Below are positions 38,917-49,518 of a stretch of 64,000 bases of DNA, piece by piece. The notes beneath the pieces were generated by a model, which saw nothing but the letters and a program-made list of their open reading frames with translations, was not told the origin of the DNA and did not search any database. The translations under genes were made by a program, and so were the position numbers. Within the stretch, counting starts at the first letter, position 1, and each line of letters begins with the position of its first letter. The DNA comes from Candidatus Pantoea floridensis (GTDB lineage Bacteria; Pseudomonadota; Gammaproteobacteria; Enterobacterales; Enterobacteriaceae): contig NZ_OCMY01000001.1 in assembly GCF_900215435.1 (NCBI RefSeq), positions 2,046,001 to 2,110,000 on the forward strand, written 5' to 3'.

Positions 38917-39921
38917 ATGTTGAATACGCTGATCGTTGGTGCCAGTGGTTACGCTGGCGTAGAGCTTGCCACCTACCTGAATCGCCATCCGCATATGAAC
39001 ATAACCGCTTTGGCGGTTTCAGCGCAAAGCCCGGATGCTGGAAAGTTATTGTCGGATTTGCATCCGCAGCTCAAAGGCATTGTCGATTTGCCGCTGCAGC
39101 CGCTGAGCGACGCCGCAGAATGGGCCGATAAAGTGGATGTGGTGTTCCTCGCGACTGCCCACGAAGTCAGCCACGATCTGGCACCCGAATTCCTCAAAGC
39201 AGGTTGCGTGGTCTTCGATCTCTCCGGCGCGTTCCGCGTCAACGACGACGCTTTCTATACGCAATATTACGGTTTCAGCCATCAGCATCAGGATTGGCTG
39301 GATAAAGCGGTTTACGGTCTTGCCGAATGGCAGCACGACCAAATCAAAGACGCGCAGCTGGTTGCGGTGCCGGGTTGCTACCCAACCGCAGCACAGCTTT
39401 CGCTGAAACCACTCATCGAGGCCGGTCTGCTTAACGATGCACAGTGGCCGGTGATTAATGCTACCAGCGGCGTGAGCGGTGCAGGGCGCAAAGCTAATGT
39501 TGCCACCAGCTTCTGTGAAGTGAGTTTGCAGCCGTACGGCCTGTTTAATCATCGTCATCATCCGGAAATCGTCGCGCATCTCGGCACGCCAGTGATCTTC
39601 ACGCCACATCTGGGCAGTTTCCCGCGCGGAATCTTGTCGACCACCACCTGCCGCCTGAAAGCGGGCGTGACGCAGCAGGATGTGGCCGAGGCCTTCCATC
39701 ATGCTTACCACGACAAACCGCTGGTGCGCGTGTATGACAAAGGCGTTCCGGCGCTGAAAGCGGTGGTCGGTTTGCCGTTCTGCGATATCGGCTTCGCCAT
39801 GCAAGGCGAGCACCTGATTGTGGTCGCCGCTGAAGATAACCTGCTGAAAGGCGCCTCATCGCAGGCGGTTCAGTGTTTGAACATTCGTTTCGGCTTCCCC
39901 GAAACGCTGTCTCTGATTTAA
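38917..39921 (+). CDS. argC: N-acetyl-gamma-glutamyl-phosphate reductase
   Basis: A 334-residue NADPH-dependent reductase of arginine synthesis. N-terminal nucleotide motif [10 protein letters not shown] (8-17), catalytic cysteine in [15 protein letters not shown] (about 148-162), and a C-terminal region with [10 protein letters not shown]. Length equals E. coli ArgC. First gene of argCBGH. Confidence 0.97.
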   Translation: MLNTLIVGASGYAGVELATYLNRHPHMNITALAVSAQSPDAGKLLSDLHPQLKGIVDLPLQPLSDAAEWADKVDVVFLATAHEVSHDLAPEFLKAGCVVFDLSGAFRVNDDAFYTQYYGFSHQHQDWLDKAVYGLAEWQHDQIKDAQLVAVPGCYPTAAQLSLKPLIEAGLLNDAQWPVINATSGVSGAGRKANVATSFCEVSLQPYGLFNHRHHPEIVAHLGTPVIFTPHLGSFPRGILSTTTCRLKAGVTQQDVAEAFHHAYHDKPLVRVYDKGVPALKAVVGLPFCDIGFAMQGEHLIVVAAEDNLLKGASSQAVQCLNIRFGFPETLSLI

Positions 39922-39936
39922 CCAACGGATAACGCA

Positions 39937-40710
39937 ATGAATCCTTTAATCATTAAACTGGGTGGCGTGCTGCTGGATAGCGAAGAAGCGCTGGCCCGTC
40001 TGTTTGATGCCCTGCTGGCGTATCGCAATGCACATCAGCGTCCGCTGATCATTGTGCACGGCGGCGGTTGCGTGGTGGACGAGCTGATGAAGAAGCTCGC
40101 GCTGCCGGTGAAAAAGAAGAACGGTTTGCGCGTGACGCCAGCCGATCAGATTGACATTATTACCGGTGCGTTAGCCGGTACCGCCAACAAAACGCTGCTG
40201 GCGTGGGCGAAGAAATATGGCATCGGCGCCGTGGGTTTGTGCCTGGGCGATGCCGGTTTGGTCAATGTGGCGCAGTTCGATGAAGAGCTCGGCCATGTTG
40301 GTAACGCCACGCCGGGTAATCCGGCGCTGGTGAACACTTTGCTGGCGGCAGGCTACATGCCGGTGATCAGCTCGATTGGTATCACCGACGGCGGCGAGTT
40401 GATGAACGTCAATGCCGACCAGGCCGCGACCGCGCTGGCCGCAACGCTCGGTGCCGATTTAGTGCTGTTATCCGATGTCAGCGGTATTCTCGACGGCAAA
40501 GGTCAGCGCATCGAAGAGATGACTGCAGCGAAAGCGGAACAGCTGATCGCCCAGGGCATCATCACCGATGGCATGGTCGTGAAAGTGAATGCGGCGCTCG
40601 ATGCGGCGCGCACGCTCGGTCGCCCGGTGGATATCGCCAGCTGGCGTCATGCTGAACAACTGCCAACCCTTTTCAACGGCGTGTCGATTGGCACCCGGAT
40701 TCTCGCATAA
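39937..40710 (+). CDS. argB: N-acetylglutamate kinase
   Basis: A 257-residue amino-acid kinase, short arginine-insensitive enteric form, phosphorylating N-acetylglutamate. The N-terminal IIKLGG glycine motif, the [15 protein letters not shown] loop and the late [13 protein letters not shown] segment bind ATP and substrate. It lies 15 bp after argC. Confidence 0.97.
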   Translation: MNPLIIKLGGVLLDSEEALARLFDALLAYRNAHQRPLIIVHGGGCVVDELMKKLALPVKKKNGLRVTPADQIDIITGALAGTANKTLLAWAKKYGIGAVGLCLGDAGLVNVAQFDEELGHVGNATPGNPALVNTLLAAGYMPVISSIGITDGGELMNVNADQAATALAATLGADLVLLSDVSGILDGKGQRIEEMTAAKAEQLIAQGIITDGMVVKVNAALDAARTLGRPVDIASWRHAEQLPTLFNGVSIGTRILA

Positions 40711-40724
40711 TCAAGGATTAAGAC

Positions 40725-41942
40725 ATGAGCACGCAAAACATCAAAAAAATCGTACTGGCTTATTCAGGCGGCCTCGATACTTCAGCCATCATTCCGTGGT
40801 TGAAAGAGAACTACGGCGGCTGTGAAGTGGTGGCGTTTGTGGCGGATATCGGTCAGGAACGTAGCGATCTGGAAGGCGTTGAGAAGAAAGCGCTGCAGTC
40901 CGGCGCTTCTGAGTGCCACGTGGTGGATCTGCGCGAAGAGTTCATCAGCGAATATGTTTATCCAGTGCTGCAGACCGGCGCACTGTACGAAGGCACTTAC
41001 CTGCTGGGAACGTCGATGGCGCGTCCCATCATCGCTAAAGCACAGGTTGAGCTGGCATTGAAAGTGGGCGCTGATGCGCTGTGCCACGGCGCAACCGGCA
41101 AAGGTAACGACCAGGTGCGTTTCGAAACCACCTACACCGCGCTGGCGCCACAGCTGAAAGTGGTTGCGCCATGGCGTGAGTGGAACCTGCGTTCACGTGA
41201 AGCGCTGCTGGATTACCTGAAAGAGCGCAACATCCCGACCACCGCGTCGCTGGAAAAAATCTACAGCCGTGATGAGAACGCATGGCACATCTCCACGGAA
41301 GGTGGCGTGCTGGAAAGCCCGGCTAATGCACCGAATAAAGATTGCTGGGTGTGGACCGTTGATCCGCTGGAAGCGCCCGATCAGCCAGAAAACGTCACGG
41401 TTACCGTCGAGAAAGGCCGCGTCGTTGCGGTGAACGGCGAGAAGCTGAGCCCGTTCCAGTGCCTGGAAAAACTTAACGTGCTGGGCGCGAAACACGGCGT
41501 GGGTCGTATCGACATCGTGGAAAACCGTCTGGTGGGCATTAAGTCGCGTGGCTGCTATGAAACTCCGGGCGGCACCATCATGGTGAACGCGCTGCGTGCG
41601 GTTGAACAGCTGGTGCTGGATCGCGATAGCTTCAAATGGCGTGAGCAGCTGGGCCACGAAATGTCTTACGTGGTTTACGATGGCCGCTGGTTCGCGCCGC
41701 TGCGTAAATCTATCCAGGCCGCTGCCGAATCACTGGCAGAAGAGGTGAACGGTGAAGTGGTGCTGCAGCTGTACAAAGGCCAGGCCACGGCGATTCAGAA
41801 AACCTCTGCTAACAGCTTGTACTCAGAAGAGTTTGCCACCTTTGGCGAAGACGAAGTTTACGATCACCGTCACGCGGGCGGCTTTATCCGTCTGTTCTCG
41901 CTCTCTTCACGCATTCGCGCGCTGAACGAGCAGAAGAAGTAA
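40725..41942 (+). CDS. argG: Argininosuccinate synthase
   Basis: A 405-residue type-1 enzyme joining citrulline and aspartate with ATP. The PP-loop is AYSGGLDTS (13-21). Citrulline/aspartate-binding blocks include [11 protein letters not shown] and the end of the synthase domain; a C-terminal oligomerisation helix follows. It lies between argB and argH, forming argCBGH as in Erwinia, Serratia and Vibrio, whereas E. coli argG is a separate unit of the longer type-2 form. Confidence 0.96.
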   Translation: MSTQNIKKIVLAYSGGLDTSAIIPWLKENYGGCEVVAFVADIGQERSDLEGVEKKALQSGASECHVVDLREEFISEYVYPVLQTGALYEGTYLLGTSMARPIIAKAQVELALKVGADALCHGATGKGNDQVRFETTYTALAPQLKVVAPWREWNLRSREALLDYLKERNIPTTASLEKIYSRDENAWHISTEGGVLESPANAPNKDCWVWTVDPLEAPDQPENVTVTVEKGRVVAVNGEKLSPFQCLEKLNVLGAKHGVGRIDIVENRLVGIKSRGCYETPGGTIMVNALRAVEQLVLDRDSFKWREQLGHEMSYVVYDGRWFAPLRKSIQAAAESLAEEVNGEVVLQLYKGQATAIQKTSANSLYSEEFATFGEDEVYDHRHAGGFIRLFSLSSRIRALNEQKK

Positions 41943-41970
41943 TACCGCGGCAAGCGACACATTTTGCAAG

Positions 41971-41991
41971 GGCGGCTTCGGGCCGCCTTTT
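41971..41991 (+). terminator. Terminator-like hairpin between argG and argH
   Basis: Stem GGCGGC / GCCGCC with a TTCGG loop and TTTT after it, 27 bp upstream of argH. It may cause partial termination within the operon. Confidence 0.6.
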
Positions 41992-42017
41992 CTATAACGG
42001 ATTCAGGAGTAATTCAG

Positions 42018-43394
42018 ATGGCACTTTGGGGCGGACGTTTTTCGCAGGCAGCAGACCAACGGTTCAAACAGTTCAATGATTCGCTGCGTTTTGATTATCG
42101 CCTGGCCGAGCAGGACATTACCGGCTCGATTGCCTGGTCAAAAGCGCTGGTCACGGTCAATGTGCTGACCCATGACGAGCAGCAACAGCTGGAAAGCGCG
42201 CTGCAGGAACTGCTGGCCGAGGTACGTGCCAATCCTGAACAGATTCTGCAAAGCGATGCCGAAGATATTCACAGTTGGGTGGAAGGCAAGCTAATCGATA
42301 AAGTCGGCGCGCTGGGCAAGAAATTGCACACCGGCCGTAGCCGTAACGATCAGGTCGCGACCGATCTGAAACTGTGGTGCAAAGAGCAGGTTGCCGTGCT
42401 GCTGGAGGCGACGCGTGAACTGCAATCCGCGCTGGTTACCACCGCAGCAGCCAATCAGGATGCAGTGATGCCGGGTTACACGCACCTGCAACGTGCGCAG
42501 CCAGTGACCTTCGCGCACTGGTGCCTGGCGTACGTTGAGATGCTGGCGCGTGATGAGAGCCGTTTACAGGATGCGCTGAAGCGTATGGACGTCAGCCCGC
42601 TGGGTTGCGGCGCGCTGGCCGGTACCGCGTATGAGATCGATCGTCAGCAGCTGGCGGGCTGGTTAGGTTTTGCGTCTGCCACGCGTAACAGCCTTGATAC
42701 CGTTTCCGATCGCGACCATGTGCTGGAGTTGCTGTCAGATGCCTCGATTGGCATGGTGCATCTGTCGCGCTTTGCGGAAGACCTGATCTTCTTCAACACC
42801 GGCGAAGCGGGATTCCTGGAGCTGTCGGATAAAGTGACTTCCGGTTCGTCGCTGATGCCGCAGAAGAAAAACCCGGATGCGCTGGAGCTGATCCGTGGCA
42901 AATGTGGCCGTGTACAAGGTGCGCTAACCGGCATGATGATGACGCTGAAAGGCTTGCCGCTGGCGTATAACAAAGATATGCAGGAAGACAAAGAAGGGCT
43001 GTTTGATGCACTCGACACCTGGCTCGACTGCCTGCATATGTCGGTGCTGGTGCTGGACGGCATTCAGGTGAAACGTCCACGTTGCCAGGAAGCCGCTGAA
43101 CAGGGCTACGCTAACTCCACCGAGCTGGCCGATTATCTGGTGGCAAAAGGCGTACCGTTCCGTGAAGCGCACCATATTGTCGGTGAAACGGTGGTCGAAG
43201 CGATCAGGCAAGGGGTGGCGCTGGAAGCGCTCAGTTTGGCGCAACTCAAGCAGTTCAGCGCGGTAATTGAGGATGATGTCTATCCGATTCTGTCGCTGCA
43301 ATCTTGCCTTGATAAGCGTAATGCGCAGGGTGGCGTGTCGCCTCAGCAGGTCGCATTTGCCATCGGTGAAGCCCAGAAACGCCTAAGTGAGTAA
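42018..43394 (+). CDS. argH: Argininosuccinate lyase
   Basis: A 458-residue member of the fumarase/aspartase superfamily releasing arginine and fumarate. The superfamily signature [12 protein letters not shown] (about 276-287) and the catalytic His in [16 protein letters not shown] are present, as is [14 protein letters not shown] near the N-terminus. ATG 42018 (MALWGGRF) follows AGGAG. Last gene of argCBGH. Confidence 0.97.
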   Translation: MALWGGRFSQAADQRFKQFNDSLRFDYRLAEQDITGSIAWSKALVTVNVLTHDEQQQLESALQELLAEVRANPEQILQSDAEDIHSWVEGKLIDKVGALGKKLHTGRSRNDQVATDLKLWCKEQVAVLLEATRELQSALVTTAAANQDAVMPGYTHLQRAQPVTFAHWCLAYVEMLARDESRLQDALKRMDVSPLGCGALAGTAYEIDRQQLAGWLGFASATRNSLDTVSDRDHVLELLSDASIGMVHLSRFAEDLIFFNTGEAGFLELSDKVTSGSSLMPQKKNPDALELIRGKCGRVQGALTGMMMTLKGLPLAYNKDMQEDKEGLFDALDTWLDCLHMSVLVLDGIQVKRPRCQEAAEQGYANSTELADYLVAKGVPFREAHHIVGETVVEAIRQGVALEALSLAQLKQFSAVIEDDVYPILSLQSCLDKRNAQGGVSPQQVAFAIGEAQKRLSE

Positions 43395-43397
43395 ATC

Positions 43398-43448
43398 GGT
43401 GCGCATAAATGCGCACCCTACATTGTAGGGGCGCCATTCATGGCGACC
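43398..43448 (+). repeat. REP-like palindromic pair after argH
   Basis: Type A hairpin GGTGCGCATAAATGCGCACC plus CTACA, then type B TTGTAGGGGCGCCATTC and ATGGCGACC, back to back. The clearest example of a family seen four times in the window, always at gene 3' ends. Confidence 0.8.
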
Positions 43449-43463
43449 GGGCAAATTCAGAGC

Positions 43464-43495
43464 AAAAAAAAGCGGGCACCGTTTCGGTAGCCCGC
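43464..43495 (-). terminator. Terminator of the peroxiredoxin gene
   Basis: Stem GCGGGC-ACCG / CGGT-A-GCCCGC, followed on the minus strand by eight T residues. Confidence 0.88.
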
Positions 43496-43578
43496 CAACC
43501 TCTAGCTTCGGAATTACATCTTTTTTTATAGGCACATCATCAAGGGCAGGCCACTCCCAGCCGGCACAGTGATTGGTT

Positions 43579-44313
43579 TTAAGCAGATTGCAGGTACTGC
43601 TCCAGATCGTCGCTGCCGCCAATATGACGACCACCGATAAATACCTGAGGCACCGTGGCGCGGCCTGATACGGCACGCAGACTCACGGTTGTGGCATCTT
43701 GCCCCAGGACGATTTCTTCAAACGCAATGCTGCGATCAATCAGCAGCTGTTTCGCTTTGGTGCAGAATGGACAGCCGGGTTTGGTGAACACCGACACGGA
43801 TTCCTGCACCTTATATTCAGGCGCCAGATAGCGCAGCAGCGTATCAGCATCCGACACTTCAAACGGATCGCCCGGCTTGTTCGGCTCGACAAACATCTTC
43901 TCAATGATGCCGTTGCGCACCAGCATGGAATAACGCCACGAGCGCGGACCAAAACCCACGTCGGCTTTTTCTACCAGCATATTCATACCGCGGGTGAAGT
44001 CGCCGTTGCCGTCCGGAATAAAGGTGATATGTTCAGCGCGCTGATCGGCCTTCCACGCATTCATGACAAAGGTATCGTTAACGGACACGCACAGAATGCT
44101 GTCGACCCCGTGCTGCGCAAAGGTGCTGAACAGCTCGTTGTAGCGTGGCAGGTGGCTCGATGAACAGGTTGGCGTAAACGCCCCCGGCAGCGAGAACACG
44201 ATAACGGTTTTGTCTTTGAACAACGCGTCAGTCGTGAGATCAACCCAACGATCATGCTGACGCGTGTGAAAGGTAACCTGCGGTACGGCTTTGCCTTCCT
44301 GGCTTGCGAACAT
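43579..44313 (-). CDS. Peroxiredoxin 5-glutaredoxin hybrid
   Basis: A 244-residue fusion peroxidase reducing H2O2 and organic peroxides with glutathione. The N-terminal Prx5 domain has [17 protein letters not shown] with peroxidatic C50; the C-terminal glutaredoxin domain has TKPGCPFC (C181, C184) and [10 protein letters not shown] with the cis-Pro loop. This architecture matches Haemophilus hybrid peroxiredoxin. It is divergent from oxyR, in the place where E. coli has the OxyS RNA. ATG 44311-44313 follows GAGGAG. Confidence 0.95.
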   Translation of the reverse strand: MFASQEGKAVPQVTFHTRQHDRWVDLTTDALFKDKTVIVFSLPGAFTPTCSSSHLPRYNELFSTFAQHGVDSILCVSVNDTFVMNAWKADQRAEHITFIPDGNGDFTRGMNMLVEKADVGFGPRSWRYSMLVRNGIIEKMFVEPNKPGDPFEVSDADTLLRYLAPEYKVQESVSVFTKPGCPFCTKAKQLLIDRSIAFEEIVLGQDATTVSLRAVSGRATVPQVFIGGRHIGGSDDLEQYLQSA

Positions 44314-44375
44314 ATCTTCTCCTCACTATTCAATGGTCTTAATTCTATGGGGCGTATTATTCCCGCTCGCGGCTT

Positions 44376-44410
44376 GATAGGGCTAATCGTTCATTGCTAT
44401 TCTATCTATC
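44376..44410. promoter_or_regulatory. Candidate OxyR binding region
   Basis: Several GATAG/CTATC half-sites at about 10-bp intervals (44376-44380, 44397-44400, 44402-44405, 44406-44410) lie between oxyR and the divergent peroxidase. They resemble the ATAG-CTAT OxyR pattern but do not fit the full consensus spacing. Confidence 0.4.
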
Positions 44411-44441
44411 GCCACGGGCTATCGTGGTTTGGAGGATTTGC

Positions 44442-45359
44442 ATGAATATTCGTGATCTTGAATATCTGGTTTCACTTGCGGAGCATCGCCATTTCCGGCG
44501 TGCAGCTGATGCTTGTCATGTCAGCCAACCCACCTTAAGTGGACAGATTCGTAAGCTTGAAGATGAACTTGGTGTGATGCTACTGGAGCGTACCAGTCGT
44601 AAGGTGTTATTTACCCAGGCGGGTCTGCTGCTGGTGGATCAGGCGCGAACCGTGCTGCGTGAAGTCAAAGTGCTTAAAGAGATGGCGAGCCAGCAGGGCG
44701 AAGCGATGTCTGGACCGCTGCACATTGGTTTGATCCCAACCACCGGGCCCTATCTGCTGCCGCACATCATTCCGATGCTGCATCAGACCTTCCCCAAACT
44801 CGAAATGTATCTGCACGAAGCGCAGACGCAGCAACTGCTGGCACAGCTCGACAGCGGCAAGCTGGATTGTGCCATTCTGGCGCTGGTGAAAGAGAGCGAG
44901 GCCTTTATTGAGGTGCCGCTGTTTGATGAGCCTATGACGCTGGCGGTTTACGCCGATCATCCATGGCGCGATCGCGATCGCGTGCCGATGTCGGATCTGG
45001 CCGGTGAAAAATTGCTGATGCTGGAGGATGGCCACTGCTTGCGCGACCAGGCGATGGGTTTCTGCTTTGAAGCCGGAGCGGATGAAGATACGCATTTCCG
45101 CGCCACCAGTCTGGAAACGCTGCGCAATATGGTTGCGGCTGGAAGCGGCATCACCTTGCTGCCTTCGCTGGCCGTGCCGAATGAGCGCGTGCGTGATGGT
45201 GTTTGCTATCTGCCGTGTTATAAGCCGGTGCCGCAGCGCACTATCGCGTTGGTTTACCGTCCGGGATCGCCTCTGCGCAACCGCTATGAGCAGTTGGCAG
45301 AAGCAATTAAAACCCACATGCAGGGTTACCTGGATACCACGTTAAAACAGGCGGTTTAA
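44442..45359 (+). CDS. oxyR: Peroxide sensor and regulator OxyR
   Basis: A 305-residue LysR-type regulator that senses H2O2. The N-terminal winged helix-turn-helix is [25 protein letters not shown] (about 16-40, read in parts). The redox pair C199 (DGHCLRDQ) and C208 (MGFCFEAG) is intact, so disulfide activation should work. Length equals E. coli OxyR. Start ATG 44442 follows GGAGG. Its last 18 bp overlap the convergent sthA gene. Confidence 0.98.
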   Translation: MNIRDLEYLVSLAEHRHFRRAADACHVSQPTLSGQIRKLEDELGVMLLERTSRKVLFTQAGLLLVDQARTVLREVKVLKEMASQQGEAMSGPLHIGLIPTTGPYLLPHIIPMLHQTFPKLEMYLHEAQTQQLLAQLDSGKLDCAILALVKESEAFIEVPLFDEPMTLAVYADHPWRDRDRVPMSDLAGEKLLMLEDGHCLRDQAMGFCFEAGADEDTHFRATSLETLRNMVAAGSGITLLPSLAVPNERVRDGVCYLPCYKPVPQRTIALVYRPGSPLRNRYEQLAEAIKTHMQGYLDTTLKQAV

Positions 45360-46742
45360 GCCGTTTAACGCCGCCACGCGATAGGCTTCGGCCATGGTGG
45401 GATAGTTGAAGGTGGTATTCACGAAGTACTCAATCGTATTGCCACCGTTCTTCTGTTCCATGATGGCCTGACCAATGTGGATGATCTCCGCAGCACGCTC
45501 ACCAAAGCAGTGAATGCCTAAAATCTCTTTGGTTTCGCGGTGGAACAAAATCTTCAGGCTGCCGACGTGCATGCCAACAATTTGCGCACGCGCCAGATGT
45601 TTAAACTGCGCACGACCCACTTCATACGGCACTTTCATCGCAGTAAGCTGCTGTTCGGTTTTACCCACTGAGCTGATCTCCGGAATGGTATAAATCCCGG
45701 TTGGAATATCCTCGATCAGATGTGCGGTGGCTTCACCTTTGATGATCGCCTGTGCGGCAATGCGGCCCTGATCGTATGCGGCGGATGCCAGGCTTGGATA
45801 GCCAATCACGTCGCCGACCGCATAGATGTGCGGCTGCGCGGTTTGGTACATGCTATTTACTTTCAGCAGGCCACGACCATCCGCTTCCAGTCCTACGTTT
45901 TCCAGCGCCAGTGAATCAGTGTTACCCGTTCGGCCGTTGGCATACAGCAGGCAATCCGCTTTCACTTTCTTGCCTGATTTCAGGTGAATGATCACGCCAT
46001 CATCAACGCCTTCAATTTTCTCGAACTCTTCGTTGTGACGAATCACCACGCCGCTGTTCCAGAAGTGATAGGAGAGCGAATCGGACATCTCCTGATCGAG
46101 GAACGCCAGCAGGCGATCGCGGGTGTTGATCAGGTCAACCTTGACGTTCAGGCCGCGGAAAATCGACGCATATTCACAACCAATCACGCCGGCGCCGTAG
46201 ATGATGACGTGGCCAGGTTCATGGTGCAGGTTGAGGATGGAATCGGAATCGTAAACGCGCGGGTGGGTAAAATCGACATCCGTTGGATGATACGGGCGAG
46301 AACCACAGGCAATCACAAATTTCTCTGCGGTTAGGCGCTCGCGCGTGCCGTCTGGCTGTTCCACTTCGATGGTGTTGGCATCAACAAAACGCGCATCGCC
46401 CTGATACAGTTCACAGCGGTTACGCTCATAAAAACCCTGACGCATTGCGGTTTGCTGGCTGATAACGTTCTCGGTGTGGTTCAGAATGTCGGCGAATGAG
46501 GAGCGCAGGAGTCGAGTGTGATCGCTGTAAAGAGGGTTTTGATTGAACTCGATAATACGGCTAACAGCGTGGCGCAAGGCTTTGGAAGGGATGGTTCCCC
46601 AGTGAGTACAACCGCCGCCGATGTTGTGGTAGCGTTCGATCACTGCAATACGCGCTCCCTGCTTCACCAGCCCCATCGCCGCACCTTCGCCGCCCGGACC
46701 GGAGCCAATCACAATGGCATCGTAATCGTAAGACTTTTGCAT
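45342..46742 (-). CDS. sthA: Soluble pyridine nucleotide transhydrogenase
   Basis: A 466-residue FAD protein transferring electrons between NADPH and NAD. FAD motif [11 protein letters not shown] (12-22), NAD motif [11 protein letters not shown] (about 181-191). The redox-disulfide position of related lipoamide dehydrogenases is [13 protein letters not shown], with only one cysteine, as expected for SthA. Same length as E. coli SthA. Convergent with oxyR and overlapping it. Confidence 0.97.
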   Translation of the reverse strand: MQKSYDYDAIVIGSGPGGEGAAMGLVKQGARIAVIERYHNIGGGCTHWGTIPSKALRHAVSRIIEFNQNPLYSDHTRLLRSSFADILNHTENVISQQTAMRQGFYERNRCELYQGDARFVDANTIEVEQPDGTRERLTAEKFVIACGSRPYHPTDVDFTHPRVYDSDSILNLHHEPGHVIIYGAGVIGCEYASIFRGLNVKVDLINTRDRLLAFLDQEMSDSLSYHFWNSGVVIRHNEEFEKIEGVDDGVIIHLKSGKKVKADCLLYANGRTGNTDSLALENVGLEADGRGLLKVNSMYQTAQPHIYAVGDVIGYPSLASAAYDQGRIAAQAIIKGEATAHLIEDIPTGIYTIPEISSVGKTEQQLTAMKVPYEVGRAQFKHLARAQIVGMHVGSLKILFHRETKEILGIHCFGERAAEIIHIGQAIMEQKNGGNTIEYFVNTTFNYPTMAEAYRVAALNGLNRLF

Positions 46743-46936
46743 ACCAGTACGTCCTATTTTTTTATCACATTTTTACAACGAGATTCTAACATCTCGCCGC
46801 GCACATCTGAATTCTAACAGCGTAAATTGCTGAAGTTTGACAAAGCGTGAGGTTCACAGCCATTCACAAAGTTTGCACCGCTGTACGCTGAAAAGTTTGT
46901 TATAGTGCCTGCCAAATCATCGACAAGGCCGGGAAA

Positions 46937-47581
46937 ATGGGCGTCAGAGCGCAACAAAAAGAACGTACACGACGTTCACTGATTGAAGCTGCCTTCAGTC
47001 AGTTAAGTGCAGAAAGGAGTTTTGCCAGCCTGAGTTTGCGTGAAGTTGCACGTGAAGCCGGGATCGCGCCGACCTCGTTTTATCGCCACTTCCGCGATGT
47101 GGATGAACTTGGCTTGACCATGGTGGACGAAAGCGGCTTGATGCTGCGTCAGCTCATGCGGCAGGCGCGCCAGCGCATTGCCAAAGGCGGCAGCATCATT
47201 AAAACGTCGGTGGCAACTTTTATGGAGTTCATCGGGAACAATCCCAACGCTTTTCGGCTCTTACTACGCGAGCGCTCCGGAACCTCGGCGGCGTTTCGTG
47301 CTGCGGTGGCGCGTGAGATTCAACACTTTATCGCCGAACTGGCCGATTATCTTGAGCTGGAAAATCGTATGCCGCGCAGTTTCACCGAGGCGCAGGCTGA
47401 AGCCATGGTGACGATTGTGTTTAGTGCGGGTGCTGAAGCGTTAGATGTCGATATTGAGCTGCGACGCAAGCTTGAAGATCGCCTGGTGCTGCAGCTGCGT
47501 ATGATCGCCAAAGGTGCGTATTACTGGTATCGCCGGGAGCAAGAGCGCCTGTCGGTTACCCTGGAAAAACCCGAAGAGTAA
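46937..47581 (+). CDS. fabR: Fatty acid regulator FabR
   Basis: A 214-residue TetR-family repressor of unsaturated fatty acid genes fabA and fabB, responding to the saturated/unsaturated acyl balance. The helix-turn-helix spans about 30-55 ([19 protein letters not shown]), followed by an effector domain. Cotranscribed with yijD 18 bp downstream, as in E. coli. Confidence 0.95.
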   Translation: MGVRAQQKERTRRSLIEAAFSQLSAERSFASLSLREVAREAGIAPTSFYRHFRDVDELGLTMVDESGLMLRQLMRQARQRIAKGGSIIKTSVATFMEFIGNNPNAFRLLLRERSGTSAAFRAAVAREIQHFIAELADYLELENRMPRSFTEAQAEAMVTIVFSAGAEALDVDIELRRKLEDRLVLQLRMIAKGAYYWYRREQERLSVTLEKPEE

Positions 47582-47599
47582 TGTGATAAGGATAAAGAA

Positions 47600-47953
47600 A
47601 TGATTGAGCAAAACCCTCGCGATAAAGGGACGCTTTTGTTGGCTTTTATCACCGGTTTAGCTATCAACGGCTCCTTTTCGGTGCTGTTCAGTACGTTTGT
47701 TCCCTTTTCGATTTTTCCGTTGATCGCGCTTGGCCTTGCCGCCTGGTGTCTGCATCAACGTTATCTCAACCGCAATATGCCAGAAGGCATGCCTTCGCTG
47801 GCGGCGGCATTCTTCCTGTTAGGTATTCTGGTGTATAGCGCGCTGGTGCGGGCTGAATATCCGGATATCGGCTCCAACTTTATCCCGACCATTCTGATGG
47901 TGGCGCTGGTGTTCTGGATTGCCATGCGTTTTCGCCGCAAAAACAGAAACTAA
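47600..47953 (+). CDS. yijD: YijD family inner-membrane protein
   Basis: A 117-residue protein with three or four membrane helices (about 10-30, 30-47, 66-85, 92-110) and a basic C-terminus (RFRRKNRN). It matches E. coli YijD in length and place after fabR. Its function is not established. Confidence 0.92.
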   Translation: MIEQNPRDKGTLLLAFITGLAINGSFSVLFSTFVPFSIFPLIALGLAAWCLHQRYLNRNMPEGMPSLAAAFFLLGILVYSALVRAEYPDIGSNFIPTILMVALVFWIAMRFRRKNRN

Positions 47954-47960
47954 GCCTTTC

Positions 47961-48036
47961 GGTACGCATGAATGCGCACCCTACAAAACTGACGCATGGC
48001 GCACCGGTTTTGTAGGGGCGCCGTTCATGGCGACCC
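47961..48036 (+). repeat. REP-like palindromic pair after yijD
   Basis: Type A unit GGTACGCATGAATGCGCACC plus CTACA at 47961-47985, a 25-bp linker, then type B TGTAGGGGCGCCGTTC and ATGGCGACC at 48011-48035, between converging yijD and trmA. Same family as at 43398-43448. Confidence 0.75.
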
Positions 48037-48052
48037 ACTCTTTATTTGCCAA

Positions 48053-49156
48053 TCAGGCTTTCAGCGTCAGCAGCACGCCGCACTCCATGTGATGGGTATA
48101 CGGGAACTGATCGAACAGCGCGAGGCGCGTGACATCATGGGTTTCTGCCAGCACCGCAAGGTTATCGCATAGCGTTTGTGGATTGCAGGAGATATAAAGG
48201 ATGCGCGGATACGCCTGCACCATCTTCACGGTTTCCGCATCCAGCCCGCTGCGTGGTGGATCGACGAAGATGGTTTCACACTGATAACTCTTCAGATCGA
48301 TGCCTTCTAAACGATTGAAACTGCGCACGCCGTTCATCGCCTGAGTGAACTCTTCCGCTGCCATGCGAATAATTTGCACGTTATCAATCTGGTTGGCGGC
48401 AATGTTGTATTGCGCGGACGCTACTGACGGCTTGGCAATCTCCGTAGCCAGTACGCGGCGGAAGTTACGCGCCAGCGCCAGCGAGAAGTTGCCATTACCG
48501 CAATAAAGTTCCAGCAGATCGCCGCGCGAATTCTGCGTCACGTCCAGCGCCCACTCCAGCATCTGAATATTCATCGCTGCGTTAGGCTGGGTGAAGCTGT
48601 TCTCCACCTGACGATAAATCATCTCTTTGCCCGCTACCGGCAAGCGTTCATCGACGAAATCGCGATCGAGACAGATTTTAGTTTTGGTGGCGCGGCCAAT
48701 CAGCTGCACATCAAAACCTTCGGCACGCAGGTTATCGCGCAGGGCGCTGGCGGCGAGCGTCCACTCTTCTTCCAGCTTGCGGTGATAGAGCAGTGAGATA
48801 ACGATTTGGTTGCTCATGGTCGAGAGGTAATCGATCTGGAACAGCTTAAAACGCAGCGCGCGGTTATCGCGGATCGCATCCATCAATCTCGGCATTAGTT
48901 GGTTGATCAATTCACTGGCGGCCGGGAAGCGATCGACGCGGATACGTTGTTTAGTCTCCTGATCAAAGATGATGTGGTAGAGATCGTCCCCGTCATGCCA
49001 GATGCGGAATTCGGCGCGCATACGATAGTGGCTGACCGGTGAGCGGAACACCTCCACGTCGGGCGCGGCAAAGGGCACCATCATCGCCTGTAAGCGGCTG
49101 ACTTTTTCCGCCAGTTGCGCGTCGTATTGTTCAATCGGGAGCTGTTCGGGTGTCAT
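48053..49156 (-). CDS. trmA: tRNA (uracil-5-)-methyltransferase TrmA
   Basis: A 367-residue SAM-dependent enzyme that methylates U54 of tRNAs. The SAM motif is [16 protein letters not shown] (about 214-229); the nucleophile C324 is in YISCNPQTL, and D299/P300 in the [10 protein letters not shown] motif orient the substrate. Length is within one residue of E. coli TrmA. ATG 49154-49156 follows AGGATT. Confidence 0.97.
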   Translation of the reverse strand: MTPEQLPIEQYDAQLAEKVSRLQAMMVPFAAPDVEVFRSPVSHYRMRAEFRIWHDGDDLYHIIFDQETKQRIRVDRFPAASELINQLMPRLMDAIRDNRALRFKLFQIDYLSTMSNQIVISLLYHRKLEEEWTLAASALRDNLRAEGFDVQLIGRATKTKICLDRDFVDERLPVAGKEMIYRQVENSFTQPNAAMNIQMLEWALDVTQNSRGDLLELYCGNGNFSLALARNFRRVLATEIAKPSVASAQYNIAANQIDNVQIIRMAAEEFTQAMNGVRSFNRLEGIDLKSYQCETIFVDPPRSGLDAETVKMVQAYPRILYISCNPQTLCDNLAVLAETHDVTRLALFDQFPYTHHMECGVLLTLKA

Positions 49157-49284
49157 CTTTAATCCTGGTAATAAGCTGGCTTGCCGGGCGATTGTAGGCA
49201 TTCAACTGATGATGTCCAGCCCTGCGCAACACACGATGGCTGGAAGTCTGGATTTCCGGCCTTCCTGGCCTTAGACTGCGCCTG

Positions 49285-49440
49285 CCGGCCTCCTTGAGTT
49301 AAAAGGGAATCCAGTGTGAATCTGGAGCTGACGCGCAGCGGTAAAGAATGTCGTGGTGATGGCACCTATAAACACTGTCCTGTCGGATGGGAAGTTTTTC
49401 ACCATTTATGATTCTCAGCCCGAAGACCTGCCGGTGTGAC
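49285..49440 (+). promoter_or_regulatory. Cobalamin riboswitch upstream of btuB
   Basis: Conserved B12-box elements are all present in order: AAAGGGAATCC (49301 region), GTGTGAATCTGGAGCTGACG, GCGCAGCGGTAA, CACTGTCC, then GACCTGCCGG (49425-49434), which can pair with GCCGGC near 49283. It ends about 80 nt before btuB and should repress its translation when B12 is bound. The rest of 49157-49518 holds the trmA and btuB promoter regions. Confidence 0.93.
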
Positions 49441-49518
49441 GTCGCAATACATACGACCATCGCGTGCTATTGGTTGTAGTCATGCGGCATCCTGCTTCGT
49501 CTTTTGGATGCTATAACA

